NCBI GenBank assembly: GCA_028095005.1
Contig: CM051460.1
Coordinates: forward strand, 62,597,676-62,661,675
Source of the DNA: Rhynchospora pubera
Lineage: Eukaryota; Streptophyta; Magnoliopsida; Poales; Cyperaceae
Reading direction: 5' to 3'
DNA length: 64,000 bases
Part shown: positions 46,814-59,404 of the stretch, one piece after another
Layout: the number at the start of each line of letters is the position of its first letter
How positions within the stretch are numbered: position 1 is the stretch's first letter
The notes under the pieces: generated by a model
Database searches by the model: none
Told to the model about the DNA's origin: nothing
The model's input: the letters and a program-made list of their open reading frames with translations, nothing else
Translations under genes and position numbers: made by a program

Positions 46814-49800
46814 ATGAAAGGGAGTAGGAATATTCATCCCAAAAAGTTAGACTTTAGTACACCATCCACAAAAACCATGGCAACTAGCACCGCAACCTTC
46901 AATACTCCAGCAACGACCCCACAGCCTCCACCTCCAGGAACGAAACAAACTTCCGATCAATCCGTTAGCATTTCCTTAGCCCCAAGACACAACCCCCCTA
47001 CCATCTCCAACATTACTCCACAAGACATGCGCAATTATCAACCACCACCACACGTCCTTCCTTCTACAATGCCTTCCCTTACACCTTCTTCCGCTCACAG
47101 CAGCCACAACCATCAACCACAACCACCCTTTTCTCAGTAGTTTCAGGCTCCCCGCGATCCACCGTACCAACCCCCAACTATCATCCCACCTCCCCCTCAA
47201 CAATACCCCTACCAACATCCAATATTCCCTGCCAATCAGTCAGGTGTACCAACCCAACCATCCAATCAAACATACACCCGACAGTCAGAGAGAGAGGAAC
47301 TAGCTTTACACAGTGACGACTACAGACCACAGCCGTCTCACAGGCGCTCCCAATATACTAACATCCCTAATCATTCTCGTTCTCACACCAAAGGTCGCTC
47401 CAAATCCCGTTCACGGCGGTCCAGAAGACGATCACCATCTTCGGAATACGATACTCATAGTTTGAGCGAACTATCTTCCCGCAAGTCGCCTTTAAGGAGG
47501 CGTCGCGGTCGTTACAGCACTTCAACTAGATCCTCGTCTCCAAGTTTTTCTCAAACAAGTGACACTAGCGACGGGAGATCCAGACCGCGCACTCACCGTT
47601 TGCGTAAAATCCCCTGGAAACGACATGGTAGTCCTTCGCCTCCTCGTGGAGCCTTGGCTCGACACTTATACAAAGGAAAGGCCCTTCGTCTCAAGGATTT
47701 TGCCAGCCTTGATAAGTACCCTGCTTATCCAGCTCATGATGCTCGAGCCTTTGTTAACACCTTCCGGGAGTCTATGCTCATCACTGGAGCATCTGAACGA
47801 ACCATGTGTCTCGTTTTCCCTACACGATTAGAGGGAGTTGCTTGGGAGTGGTATGCGCAACTTCCTCCTGGCTCGGTGTCCAGCTACAGAGACCTTACCA
47901 ATAAGTTTCTTAAAAGGTTTGCCAGCGTTCGAGCACCCCCCAAAACATGCATGGACCTCATGAGTGTTCGACAGCGCCCCTCTGAGCACACTCGAGATTA
48001 TCTCGATCGATTCTCCATCGAAGCCAACAAGTGCGGAGATTATCGGGAAGACATGGCATTGCTAGCTGTGCAGCGTGGGTTGCTGGAAGGACCTGTTCAG
48101 TGGGCAGCCATGACGGAGAAGTTCTCTGATTTCGCTGCATTTAGGGAACGAGCTGAACACCTTATTCGCGCAGAAGAGCACATCGCGGCCATCCAAGGCT
48201 ATCATCACAACACCTTTGCTATGCCAAGCAACAGACAAAGTACGTCCTCCAGACAGCCACAGCGCCCAAGCCCACCCCGAGATCGTCAGCGCAGTCGGTC
48301 TCCACGCCCTCGGCGTCGAGAGACCAAGCCCTCTAGACGAAACCGTGGTCGTCGTGCTAACTCCGCGGAGGACATTGCACCGTACTATAAAATGTACCAC
48401 GTCACAACCGAGCCTCAGGATCGTGTGTATGATAAAATCAAGCATAACAAAGAGATGAGAAGGGCACCACCCATTACCAGAACCGAAGTTTTCGACAGAA
48501 ATAGCTACTGTGAATATCATGGCAGTAGCGGACATCGCACCAAGGATTGCCTCAAGCTCAAAGACGAAATTGAAAGGCTAGTGCGCCAGACAAACATTCT
48601 TGAACATTTCCTGGCAAAAGACGATAGGGGTAAACGGAAAATGCAACATCTTCATGAAGTCGAGACCCACACAGACGATCGTCGCATTGAGCATCCCAGT
48701 AACCCGCGACCCCAGGCAATCACATCTGACAGACAGCAACGCACGTCCCCTCCACCAGTGATGTTCATTGAGGGTAAAGCAACTGGTAACCCCCGGAGGC
48801 AGCCACATTTTCACATCTTCCAAATCGAGCATAGACTAGAATCTACCCAGGTCATCTCGTTTGGTCCACATGATTATGATGGTATCCAGTTGCCACACGA
48901 CGATGCCATCGTCTTAATGCTCCGAAATAATGGTATTCGGGTAAAGCAAATCCTCGTTGATACAGGCAGTTCTGCCGATGTGATGTACTTTGATGCTCTC
49001 AAAAGAATGGGCCTCGGAAAGTATCCTTTGCAACCGATGACGACATCACTTGTTGGTTTTACCGGTGACAAGTTGAAACCTTTGGGGACCATCGACCTAG
49101 ATGTCTTGTTCGGAGACGCACCCCAAACGGTGATCTCTAGCGTCCGCTTCATCGTGGTGGATGCTCCATCTGCCTATAATGCCATTTTGGGACGCACTTC
49201 CCTTAACAGCATCGGAGCAGTTGCATCCACTCCGCACTTGATGATTAAATTCCCAACCCCACAAGGGGTGGGTATAGTGAGAGGAGAACAACAGGTGGCC
49301 AAGGAATGTTACCAAATCACCATGGCACCCCAAATTGCTCACATTGAGCGCTCTAGGAAAAGCCAAGAATTTGTAGACAGTCTAGGCGCACTCAGCAAAG
49401 AACCACCAAAAACCCTATTAACAGAAGCCATGGAAGATACAGAACCAGTCATGTTACGAGATGGACAAGTAACCCAACTTGGCACCTTGTTACCTGCGAT
49501 AGACCGAAACATGATAAGAGAATGCTTGATTGCCAATAAAGACATCTTTGCCAACGAGGACGACATGATGTCAGGCATCAGCAGAGCCATCGCAGAGCAC
49601 CGCATTGATACATATGAAGAAGCGCGTCCAGTTCAGCAAAGGAAGCGTAAGTTAGGCCTGGAAAGGAGGAAGGCGGTACAGGACGAGGTTGATCGATTAC
49701 TTAAGGCATGAGCCATAAGGGAAGTGGAGTACCCCCGTTGGTTAGCAAATCCTGTCTTGGTGCGCAAATCCAATGGAAAATGGCGCATGTGTATCGATTA

Positions 49801-52623
49801 TACTGATTTAAATAAGGCATGTCCCAAAAAGCCCTTTCCATTACCAAGTATCGATGCCATGATCGACTCTACTGCGGGCTTTAAATACCTCAGCTTTATG
49901 GATGCTTATTCCGGGTACAATCAGATACAAATGCACCCTGATGATGAAGAGAAAACAAGTTTCGTAACCGAGCAAGATTATTTTGCTATAGAGTTATGCC
50001 CTTCGGTCTCAAGAATGCAGGAGCTGAATATCAACAAATGGTGAACAAGGTCTTTAAAAATGAGTTGGGAGGAATCATCGAGGCATACATCGACGACATG
50101 GTCGTTAAGAGTTGTACTGGCAAAGAGCATGTACAGCACCTCAACATGATATTCCAAAAAATGAGAGACGTCGGCATGCGCCTCAATCCAAAGAAGAGTT
50201 TCTTTTGCTTGTCTAGTGGGAAATTTTTAGGTTACATTGTGTCTGAAAGAGGCATTGAGGTGCACCCTAGCAAATGCCGGGCCATCATCGACATGGAAGC
50301 TCCCAAAACTGTAAAAGAAGTGCAAGAACTTACAGGGCGAATAGCTGCACTGAATAGATTCATAGCGCGTTCGGGAGAGGTCTGCAAACCTTTCTTCCAG
50401 ACCATCAAGAAGACCAAAAAGTTCGAATGGACCTCGTAGTGTCAGGAGGCATTCGAACAGATCAAGACTTACCTATCCAATCCACCGATCATCAGCAGGC
50501 CAACCAAGGGAGAAACTTTATACCTATATGTTAGCGCTTCCGCGGTCGCAGTAAGTGCGGCGTTGATTCGAGAGGAAGACGGAGTGCAAAAACCTGTATA
50601 CTTCGTGTCCAAGATACTGCGTGATGCAGAAGAAAGGTATTCAACAGTTGAGAAAGGCGCCTTCGCCGTACTTATCGCAGCCAGAAAACTGCGCCCGTAT
50701 TTTCAGGCACATCCCATCAAAGTGATCAGCGATCTTCCCCTGAAAAAGGCTTTGGGTAATCTTGATGTATCGGGACGACTCTTAAAGTGGGCAGTGGAGT
50801 TATCAGAATTCGACATTTCCTTTTTACCTAAAGCAGCATACAAGGGACAAGTGTTGGCAGACTTTGTGGTTGAAAGCACAGGAAGGACAGAAAAAAGGGA
50901 TCATGAAGCTTTGTGGCATGTTCATGTCGATGGCGCCGCCTCTGAACGGGGGTCGGGCCTAGGAGTACAGATCAAAGGACCCAAAGGAGAAGTCTTTTAC
51001 TACGCCATTCACATAACCTTCCCTGTCACTAACAACATGGTTGAGTATGAAGCGTTGATTGCAGGACTGCGACTGGTAGAAGCAGTTGGTGCGACAAAAG
51101 TCAGGGTATACATGGATTCCCAGCTCGTGGTACACCAGATCAATGGGCAATACGAGGTACACGACCCGACCTTGGCGAAATACTTAGAGAAGGCCAAAGA
51201 GGTCTTAGCAACTTTTGAAGAAGCCATCATCGAACATGTCCCGAGGGGAATGAATGAAATAGCGGACGCTTTGTCCAAGCTAGCAAAGGGATCGGAAATG
51301 AGCAGTGAGACACCTATTACCATCATGGATATCACTGAAGCTTGCATTGCAACAACGGAACCCAAAGTTTTGCCGATCAGTGCCCAGCTCGAATGGTATA
51401 CTCCCATCTGGGACTATCTAACCACAGGACAGTTACCAACGGACAAACTCGCTGCGCGAAGAATTAAGAGATGGGCACCCGAGTTTACCATTTTGGAGGG
51501 GGAATTATTGAAGAAGGGATATCGTAAGCCTTGGCTCGCTTGCATCAGTGAATCGCAAGGCAGGAAACTGATTGATGAAGTACATAGTGGCATCTATGGT
51601 AGCCATCAAAGCCCTTACACTGTTGACAAGCGCATCGAAAGGGAAGGCTATTTCTGGCCAACCATGAGGAAAGATATGATCGACATCGTGCGACGGTGTG
51701 AGCGATGCCAATACCATTCTCGCGTCTCACGAAGGCCTCCTGCCTCTTTGAACACCATTGCAAGTCCTTGGCCTTTCGATGTATGGGGAATAGACATATT
51801 AGGCCCCTTCCCGACAGCAAGAGCAAACCTGCGCTTCTTGGTCGTGGCGGTCGAGTACTTCACCAAGTGGATAGAAGCAAAACCACTTGCCCTGATAACC
51901 TCCCCACGGATAGCTGACTTTGTCAAGCACAACATCGTCTATCGTTATGGCATACCTCATACCATCATATCTGACAATGGTCGACAGTTCACAGGCGCAC
52001 CATTTCAAGACATGTGCGAAGGGTTCGGAATACTCTCTCTCTTCTCTTCAGTCAGTCACCCTCAAACCAATGGATTAGCTGAAGTTTCCAATCGCACCAT
52101 ATTGGAAGGACTTAAGAAGAAGGTTGAGGGCAGCAAGGGAGCATGGCCCGACTTCCTTGATGAGATCCTATGGTCCTACAACACTACCCCAAGAACTGCA
52201 ACTGGGCGATCCCCCTTCGCCATGGTATATGGAATGGAGGCGGTCACCCCTATGGAAATCGTGCAGCCCACATTGCGCACCATCGCTTATGAATGGACCA
52301 AAAACAATGAGAAAAAGTTAGTGGAACTGGAAGCGATTTATGAGCTACGAGAGGAAGCACGCGCAAGGATGGCCGAATATCAACGGAAGATGCGCAAAAA
52401 CTTCGACAAAAAGGTCGCCCCAAAACACTTCCAACCTGGTGATTGGGTATTGAGGAGTGTGGAAGCAACTGGGAAACACATCGGAAAGCTCGATCCCGCT
52501 TGGGATGGCCCTTTCATTGTGACTCGGTCCATAGAAGGACGCGCATACAGGTTGCAAGATTTAGCAGGACGCGACCTTCCCAATGCCTGGAATGCTATTC
52601 ATCTGCGTAAATTTTACAAGTGA
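46814..52623 (+). pseudogene. Gag-Pol polyprotein of the Tat element, four breaks
   Basis: The ATG at 46814 opens a proline-rich N-terminus. In the same frame a TAG lies at 47138-47140. The Gag domain is at about 47700-48190 (WEWYAQLPPGSVSSYRD). A CX2HX4HX4C knuckle (CEYHGSSGHRTKDC) is at 48509, and a retropepsin LVDTGSSADVMY at about 48955. A TGA at 49709 then interrupts the start of RT. RT continues (CIDYTDLNKACPK, FMDAYSGYNQI) until a one-base loss in a T run near 49985 shifts frame. It resumes at MPFGLKNAGAEYQ and carries the catalytic YIDDM at about 50084. A TAG lies at 50437. RNase H follows, then a second RNase H (HVHVDGAASERGSG, EYEALIAGLRL). The integrase has a zinc HHCC region at about 51580-51710 and the DDE residues in WGIDILG, ISDNGRQF and NGLAEVSN. 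A GDWVLR tail ends at TGA 52621-52623. Confidence 0.92.
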
Positions 52624-52925
52624 TCAGCAACCCCCCCCCCCCCCCCGCCTGAGCAATTAACTTCGATGGAGCGATACCGTAGCATAAGCCTCCAGGGACG
52701 AAGTGCAGCAACCTTAGGATTAAATTAGTTAAAACTTGTACTTTTTTCTTTTCGCATGCTGTCTAGCTTCTTTTTAAGTAAATGAAGAGAACTTTGTACC
52801 CAACCTGCATATCAAAGTGTACTTTGCTAGATTCAGTAAAATGTTTTCCCCTCCAGATTGCAAAATTCTCTTTACTCTGGAAATTCATTGTTACAAATTT
52901 TTCACGAATTACTTACACTATGGAA

Positions 52926-53329
52926 AGACATTAGCCGCATAGCCATGCGCAGTCTGCCATCACAACAGACCTTAGCCGCATAGCCATGCGCAGTCTGCCA
53001 TCACAACAGACCTTAGCCGCATAGCCATGCGCAGTCTGCCATCACAACAGACCTTAGCCGCATAGCCATGCGCAGTCTGCCATCACAACAGACCTTAGCC
53101 GCATAGCCATGCGCAGTCCGCCATCACAACAGACCTTAGCGCAGTCTGCCATCACAACAGACCTTAGCCGCATAGCCATGCGCAGTCCGCCATCACAACA
53201 GACCTTAGCCGCATAGCAATGCGCAGTCCGCCATCACAACAGACCTTAGCCGCATAGCCACGCGCAGTCTGCCATCACAACAGACCTTAGCCGCATAGCC
53301 ATTCCCAATCTTCCATATAACAAACGTTA
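52926..53329. repeat. 41-bp tandem array, ten copies
   Basis: The unit begins CCTTAGCCGCATAGCCATG and includes CGCAGTCTGCCATCACAACA. Copies are centred at AGCCGCATAG positions 52933, 52974, 53015, 53056, 53097, 53166, 53207, 53248 and 53289, with one copy between (about 53138) shortened by 13 bp. The last unit is degenerate. Confidence 0.95.
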
Positions 53330-53618
53330 ATCGCGTCGTCAAAACAGATATTAAACACAACGTTATCCGTCACCAGTAACTTTGGCCAGCATTAATCCTA
53401 CGAACTCGAGTAATTGGTCATGCGTACGAACCTTTCCAAATTTAGCAAAGTCTTTTCATCAAAGAAGGAAATATTCGTGTCCCTACTTACACGGCGAAAT
53501 TTAAGGATACAACCCAACTATCTCGGGCCATAATTCGTACCCAGCATTTAATACGTTAGGTCTCGCATTTATTTCAACACGACAAGAGGGGACCCACCAT
53601 TGTCGGTGCCGGGACACC

Positions 53619-53626
53619 TATAAATA
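53619..53626 (+). promoter_or_regulatory. Second TATA box, inside the element
   Basis: TATAAATA followed by GGGGGG and CT-rich leader-like sequence (53645-53715). It resembles the LTR core promoter plan but lies 5.2 kb before the 3' LTR. Confidence 0.45.
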
Positions 53627-54987
53627 GGGGGGTTACCCCACAAAGACTTTCATCCCAAGAGCCCCCATTCCTCCTTCCTCTTCCCAAGATCTCAAACACC
53701 TTCTTTCTTCCTTAAGACAAAAAACAAAGCAAACACAAACAAGAGCTTGAGTAAAAATGGCCAAAAAAAAAAAAAAAAAAAAGGAGAGCGAGAGAGGAAA
53801 GAACAGGAGGTATAGTAAAGCAGCTGATAAGTTCGGGAAGGTATAGTAGAACAGCTGAGGTAAAATCCCTCCAGTTGTATACTAAACCTTCCCTATCGGC
53901 GGGTAGCCTTGCTTGACCGTGTGCGCAAGCAAGACATCCGTCGAGTGGGTTTGGGCGGCGGAGCTGAGAGTAAATGAAAATAACAAAACTCAGCCGTTTC
54001 AAGCCCACATAAACGAAGACGACGACGGTGACAGGGCGTTATTGCAAGCTTGTCCCCCAATGCAGGCGACCTTACCATATCTAAATTAGAGGTCGCCCTC
54101 GAATAGTCGATCGCCAACCATCAACGACAGATGGGGAATGCTCGGCGCGAGAGAGAGGGCAAGCTTATATCATGGGTCATCCCCTTTGGAGAGGAAGGAG
54201 CAAGATCGCCGCAGGCACCTCGTCAAAAGAGGTATCAACTTCGACGCCAATAAATGGCGCGGCGATGCACACTTTCTACATAACCAAAGGAGCCCAGTCC
54301 AACGCAGCGTCGTCTTCAAGCGTGATGGTAGAAGAGAGTAGCTCTCCAGTCGACCTCCATCACGGTGAAAGGGGAGTCATAAGGACAAAAGAAAGACAAC
54401 ATCCCTTATGTGCAATGACTCCTCGCCCTCCCTTTAGCTAGGAAAGAAAGTCAACATCCCTTAGCCTCGTTAGGTCTGTATCACCTAAGATATGATATGA
54501 TGTACTTTTATGATGTACTTTTATGGAATATAACGAGTTCAAGCCTGTTCATACATCATTCTTTCCTTTTAAATTACATCGTTTTCTCCTTTCAAATTAC
54601 TGCCTACATGTGATTCGTTAACTTCTTTTAAATGAGTTCAAGCCTGTTCACATTCAGCGCCCTAAAATCGTCGATTTCCTTACTTTGTCAAACACGCACC
54701 CTTGCTTACGTCTCACAATGAGTTCAAATCTTGTCTCGCGCATTAACTTCGTCGCTCCTTTCGTTCTACTATATTATGTTTACCGTCAAAATCTTGACTT
54801 ACTTATGCAACAACAAGTCGCAGAGACAACAAGTAACAACAAAGCAATTACATAATTCAACAAACAGCAACACAACAATTATATAATCGAGTCGCACGAG
54901 ATAAGTTTTTTAAAGAAAATACCATAATCCAAAAAGTTCACGTTTACATAATAACATACAACAAATGATGAAACATAGAACAGAAAC

Positions 54988-57900
54988 TCATGGCTCTCCA
55001 TCTACATCACCGCCTAAAGAACCACCAGGGAGACTAAAATCACTTAGCTGGAGATCTGGATGGAGCAAGTTATACTCCCTTTGTTCGTTCATCATCTGGT
55101 CAAATTGCTCAGAAATGTTCAGTGACCCTGCCCCCTCGGCAGGATGCGGGGAAAGGCGAGCAAGATCTTCAGCTAACTCGGCAACAGGCCCAGCTTCCCC
55201 AAAGGTGTTTACCCCCGCAGACCTCTCCTCGTCAGAGCCTTCCTCGTCTTCATCTTCAGCTTCAACCTCTTCCCTAGAAGGACGAGTTATGTCTGTGGGC
55301 CAAACAGCGCCAGAGCTCGACCAGGGGTAGCGAGGAGTCAAGAGAGGCTTCGTTACTTCCATACCTAACTCAACCACTCAGTCACCCTCCTCATCTTGAC
55401 AAATAAGATCACCACTTTCCTCATCCCAACGACACTGCGATAGGGCGACGTCAGGCTCTGGCGCAGGGTCCATAATCCCAAACTCCTCCCGGGTGAATGG
55501 GTAATACTGACGCAGCTGATCACATTTCAGCTTCAACATGTAATGAAGACCCCCGCAAACGAGGCGGGTAGCTGCAGCTTGGGCACCTGTGGATTGAAGG
55601 AATGCCTGAAGAAAGTCATGGGACGAGCGGACTTCTCCCTTATCAGTACAAACTTCTTTGCCTTTGGAAGTGGCAGGGAGAGACTTCAACCTTTCTATCT
55701 CGGCTTGCAGCTCAGCAAGACGAACAGAGGATTCCTGCAACAGCGAGGAGGTCTGGATAACTTCCGAATGAAGCTGGGCCTTCTCAGACGCCAACCTATC
55801 CTTGTCAGATGCAAGCTGATCCTTTTCGGCCTTCACCCGAGACACCTCTTCACCAAGGCCTGCCAATTCTTGGTTCTTTTTCTGAAGCTCGTCCAGCAAT
55901 TCCTTGGTTTTCAGTTCCGAAGCCTCATTGGCCAGCTTCAACTTTGCCAATTCAGTTATTCGCTCTTTCTCTTGGCGCGCCACCTTCTCGCATGTTTTCT
56001 TCCAATCTGATATGGCCCCATCTCGTTGGAGAATAAGCTCCTTGGCTTTCTCCAGTTGTTGGTCGCGTTGATCCAGCGATATTTGCGCGGCAGATAGCTG
56101 ATTCTGAAGGTCAACATTGACGCGGGAGGCACGGCTCAGCGTCTCAGACATCAGATCTTTGTCTGCTTCAGCAGTCTGCGCACGAACCAACAGGGTATCC
56201 TGGGCGGCAGCAAATTTTTCAAACAACGCAGTCATTTCAGCCTTGTCTTCGTCAGAAGCGCGGTTTGCAAACGAGAACTGCAACAGATCCACCTTGAAGC
56301 CCCAGTCTGATTCTTGCTCTCCCCGAAGCACGCGGAGCTCTTTGTCGATTTTGGCATTCCTTTCCGCCAAAGTAGACAATGACTTCATCCAAGCACTTCC
56401 GAAATTGCGAGAGTGACCATGGACGCTCGCCTGGAGACATCCCAACTCCATCAGTAAAGAATGCATCCGCATGAACTTGTCCTCCATCGATAAGCCAGTA
56501 AGCGAATTACTAATTTGTGGACATAAGTCCAAAGACACGCGATGCAGGGAGGCAGCAAGACGAGGCACCTACGCAATTAAACATCTTCGTTATTCTTTTT
56601 ATAAAAAAAAAAAAGGGGAGCGGCGAGGATGAGCAAGATAAACAAAGAGTGAAACCTGAATCATGGAAGGATCCACATTTATTCCAGGGAGGCGCAGAGA
56701 AATTTTCTCGTCTTCGTGAATCTTCCTGACGCGAGTTGTGCGCCAGGAATCATCTGGAGTAGTTAGGCGACGCTGGGAAGAAGAGGAAGGGTGAGCCGGT
56801 GCAGATTTTTCACCAACAGATGTCTTCCCAGATGCTTTTTCGAATGCCTGCCTTGGCGCGGCAGGTATCGCCAATTCACCACCAACAGACGATCCGGGGA
56901 AGTCTGGGGGGAGTCGGCGATGAATGTTTCGAGGAACCTTCGGCTCGCTTTCTCTTTTTTGTTTCCTTTGCCGCCGATCCTCCCTCGCCCAACACCTTTT
57001 CCGCTGGGGCCTTCTCAGATGTCTGTGCGGTTTTGGGATGCTGAGAAGTGCGAGAAGAAGCAGGCTTAGAACCCTTAGAGCCGCCCCCCTTGGCAACCTT
57101 AAACATAGCCGAGACCTTGGGGACGGAAGTAGACGCCTTTTTGACAGGAGGAGCTTTTGTAACAGGAAGAGCCTTGGTAGTTGGAGACTCGATCGGCGGT
57201 GGTGATCCTTCCCCTTCCTCTTCAGGAGGAGGGGAATAGTTAAGCTGCTGTAGGGGTAGCTCCTCGTCTGCGACAAAATCAGGCTCGATGCATTCAGCGA
57301 AGGTGCGATCATCTGCTACAGGGCTTCCCCCATCCCAACACAATTGGTAGCCCCCCTGGGAGGTTCTACCCAGATGAGTTATTATGGCATATTCGTCCTC
57401 GGTAGGCTCTGGGAATTCTACCTTGGTGAACCCAGTATAGGTCATGTTCCAATCCAAACAGACGCCCATCCCATCCATCAAGGTCCCTCGACAGAAGGCG
57501 AAGTTCTCCTCCCAGTTGCCTATTTTTCTGGGCTTATTGGCGAATAAACGACGCACAGTTCTGATGGTACAGAATTCGCTATGACGGCAGAATTTGAAGT
57601 AATATCCAAATAGCCCCAAAGTGGGGGTAACCTTAGCCTTAAAACCTATGTCTGCAAAGTTCACCGTAAGCAAACGTTCAAAGGAGGTGACGCAACACCA
57701 GGCGACAGGAAGAAGTTGGCCTGGAGGAACCTTAACCATATTGAGAAGTGCGCATTGAAACGGCGACAAGGGTAGGCGTATTCCCCACCATGCAGATTTA
57801 GCGAAGAGCACCCTTCCTTTTGAAGTTTCAAAAGGGCGGTCTAGTTTACTCGCTCCTTCCACATAAAACTCGCTCTCCTCTGGATCATCAAAAACCAAAC

Positions 57901-58018
57901 TCCTTTTGAACTTGATTATTTTCGAATCGATCCAGGGATGTGATTCGAAACCTCTAGACAGGGGGAATTTACTCCTAATTTTCTTAGAATCTGAACTCCT
58001 GAAAACCTTCTTAGGCAT
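54988..58018 (-). pseudogene. Antisense gene of the Tat element (putative gypsy-type transposon protein with coiled coil), spliced
   Basis: The minus-strand ATG at 58016-58018 begins MPKKVFRSSDSKK. The first 280 or so residues form a globular part with WWGIRLPLSPFQCALLNM and PVAWCCVTSFERLL, resembling the 'putative gypsy type transposon' family (PF04195-like) known from Tat antisense ORFs. A proline/lysine-rich linker follows. A single-base length change in the C run at about 56908-56913 shifts the frame. Exon 1 ends at 56656. An 87-bp intron (56569-56655, GT...TTGCGTAG) joins in phase 0 to exon 2 at 56568. Exon 2 encodes a long coiled coil (for example VSRVKAEKDQLASDKDRLA) ending in an acidic tail at TGA 55378-55380. 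The same frame stays open for 129 more codons to 54988. A minus-strand TATA-like box lies at about 58305. Function is unknown. Confidence 0.75.
56569..56655 (-). other. Intron of the antisense gene (87 bp)
   Basis: On the minus strand it starts GTTTCACTC, after ATTCAG, and ends TTGCGTAG, before GTGCCTCG. It contains poly-T. Removing it joins two long frames exactly at codon boundaries. Confidence 0.75.
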
Positions 58019-58302
58019 GGTAGAACTAAGCAACAAAGGAGATTTAAACAAAATGATAGTAAGAAAAAGCGAATAGGCTACGACAAAAAACAAAAGTGAT
58101 AGAAAGAAAAGCAAGAACAAGAAAAGGTTAGTACCAATATTCGATAGCCGCCGACAGGCAAGGACAGAAGAAGAAGGAGAGTAGAAAAACAAAGATGAAG
58201 GGTTCACCGGAGTAAAGGAAAGAATAAGGGAAAGAAGAAAACTCCTGCAGGGGTACAGTGAGTATACTGGGAGTGGAGAGAGAGATGAATGACGGGTTTG
58301 AA

Positions 58303-58312
58303 TCTATATAAA
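58303..58312 (-). promoter_or_regulatory. TATA-like box for the antisense gene
   Basis: TTTATATAGA on the minus strand, about 290 bp upstream of the ATG, followed by a CT-rich leader (CATCTCTCTCTCCACTCCC). Confidence 0.45.
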
Positions 58313-58815
58313 AGACACGTCTCTTCGGTTTTCCCGCCTAGAAGAGGGCGGATCCCTTTTTCAAATCCCAATGAGAAGACAAACCGTCGCGACTCGATCC
58401 CCCAAAGATGCAATGATGGGAAGATCTTGTAGGGAAGATCTTGTAGGATCCCTATAGAAGATCTTGTGGCCCCCTCCCCCTTTCTTTATATTATTTCGCC
58501 AAATAATTCTTCTAGCATTGAATGAGGGCTCGACAATACCAACCCTCACTGTGCGACTGCGTCCGGAGGACTCAGATATTCGTTACATCATCATTGTGCG
58601 ACTGCGTTGGATGGATTCCGATATCAGCAAACACCCTCTGAGGGCTTGCAGATTATGAGGACTTCGCAGGTTTCGTCGTCTTATTCCTTTCAAAGAATTT
58701 AGATGACGAGCCAACGTCGCTCAAACATCGCCCGATGCCCGATGAAGTCACCTAATAAGTTGCCATAAAAAACTTCTGATAAAATGCAAACATTTACCAG
58801 AAGCTTGAGGGCTAA

Positions 58816-59404
58816 TGATATGGTCAGATTCGGATACGGGCTTAGTAATTACGAAAAGCCTTGTATAAAGCCTTTTTAGAGAGAGGAGCCCACGAGCCGT
58901 TGTGATGAGAGTGGGCCCGAGGCCGTTGCGCTCAGAGTGGGGTCAGGAACCGTTAAAGGGAGCTCTCACCGGTGGGTCCCCAGGAGAAAACGGTTTCTGA
59001 GCACAGATGTCCCTTCCGTAACGATCACGAGATGTTATGTGGCCTTTGGGCGATAGTTGTTCAAAGAGCCTCGACTCAACCTCGCACTCAGCCTCGCCCA
59101 AATGGACGCTGGTCATAGGCGAGAAAGGAACATGTCGGGGTTGAGGGAGGTTACAGCTACCTTCATGTCGCAGTTGAATAAGGAAGATGAGAACACGAGA
59201 AGGCCACAAAAGATCCGATGCGATGGGGGACCACCAGATGACTATAAATAGGAACCCCTCTCTATAGGGAAGGGGGGTTAGACATTCTGTAAACTAAGAA
59301 ATATCATGTACTAAGCTGATTAAAAGAAAGATAAATTTCCTATTTCTTATTCTTCTTTATCTAAACTCCTTGTTGAGATCTATGAGCTAGATTGTAGGTT
59401 ATCA
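58816..59404 (+). repeat. 3' LTR of the Tat element
   Basis: 589 bp, TGATATGG ... GGTTATCA, preceded by a short purine-rich tract (AGAAGCTTGAGGGCTAA, 58799-58815). Every point is offset by 12,676 bp from the 5' LTR with no indel. Confidence 0.95.

Larger units (their letters stand above)
52624..54984 (+). other. 3' noncoding region of the Tat element
   Basis: A run of 16 C (52631-52646) lies right after the pol stop. The 41-bp array follows, then a promoter-like patch at 53619 and a poly-A run of about 19 (53763-53781). Small frames at 54138-54441 have no motif. Nothing here resembles env. Confidence 0.6.
46140..59404 (+). mobile_element. Complete Ty3/gypsy LTR retrotransposon, Tat lineage (13,265 bp)
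   Basis: The element has two 589-bp LTRs and a 5-bp target duplication. Sense gag-pol follows the order Gag, protease, RT, RNase H, second (archaeal-type) RNase H, integrase. A long 3' region of about 6.2 kb carries a tandem array and an opposite-strand gene. The second RNase H and an antisense ORF are known hallmarks of Tat-lineage elements. The sense polyprotein has three in-frame stops and one frameshift, so it cannot move by itself as read. Near-identical LTRs show a recent insertion. Confidence 0.93.

Noticed and set aside
47958..49605. Minus-strand frames of 60-157 codons under gag-pol
   Set aside because: Shadows of the sense polyprotein with no independent motif or start context.
52926..53329. 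CRISPR-like regular repeats
   Set aside because: Units are directly adjacent with no unique spacers, and the array lies inside a plant retrotransposon.
54138..54441. Possible extra sense ORF (67-89 codons) in the Tat 3' region
   Set aside because: Two overlapping frames, no recognisable domain, and no envelope-like signal or membrane segment.
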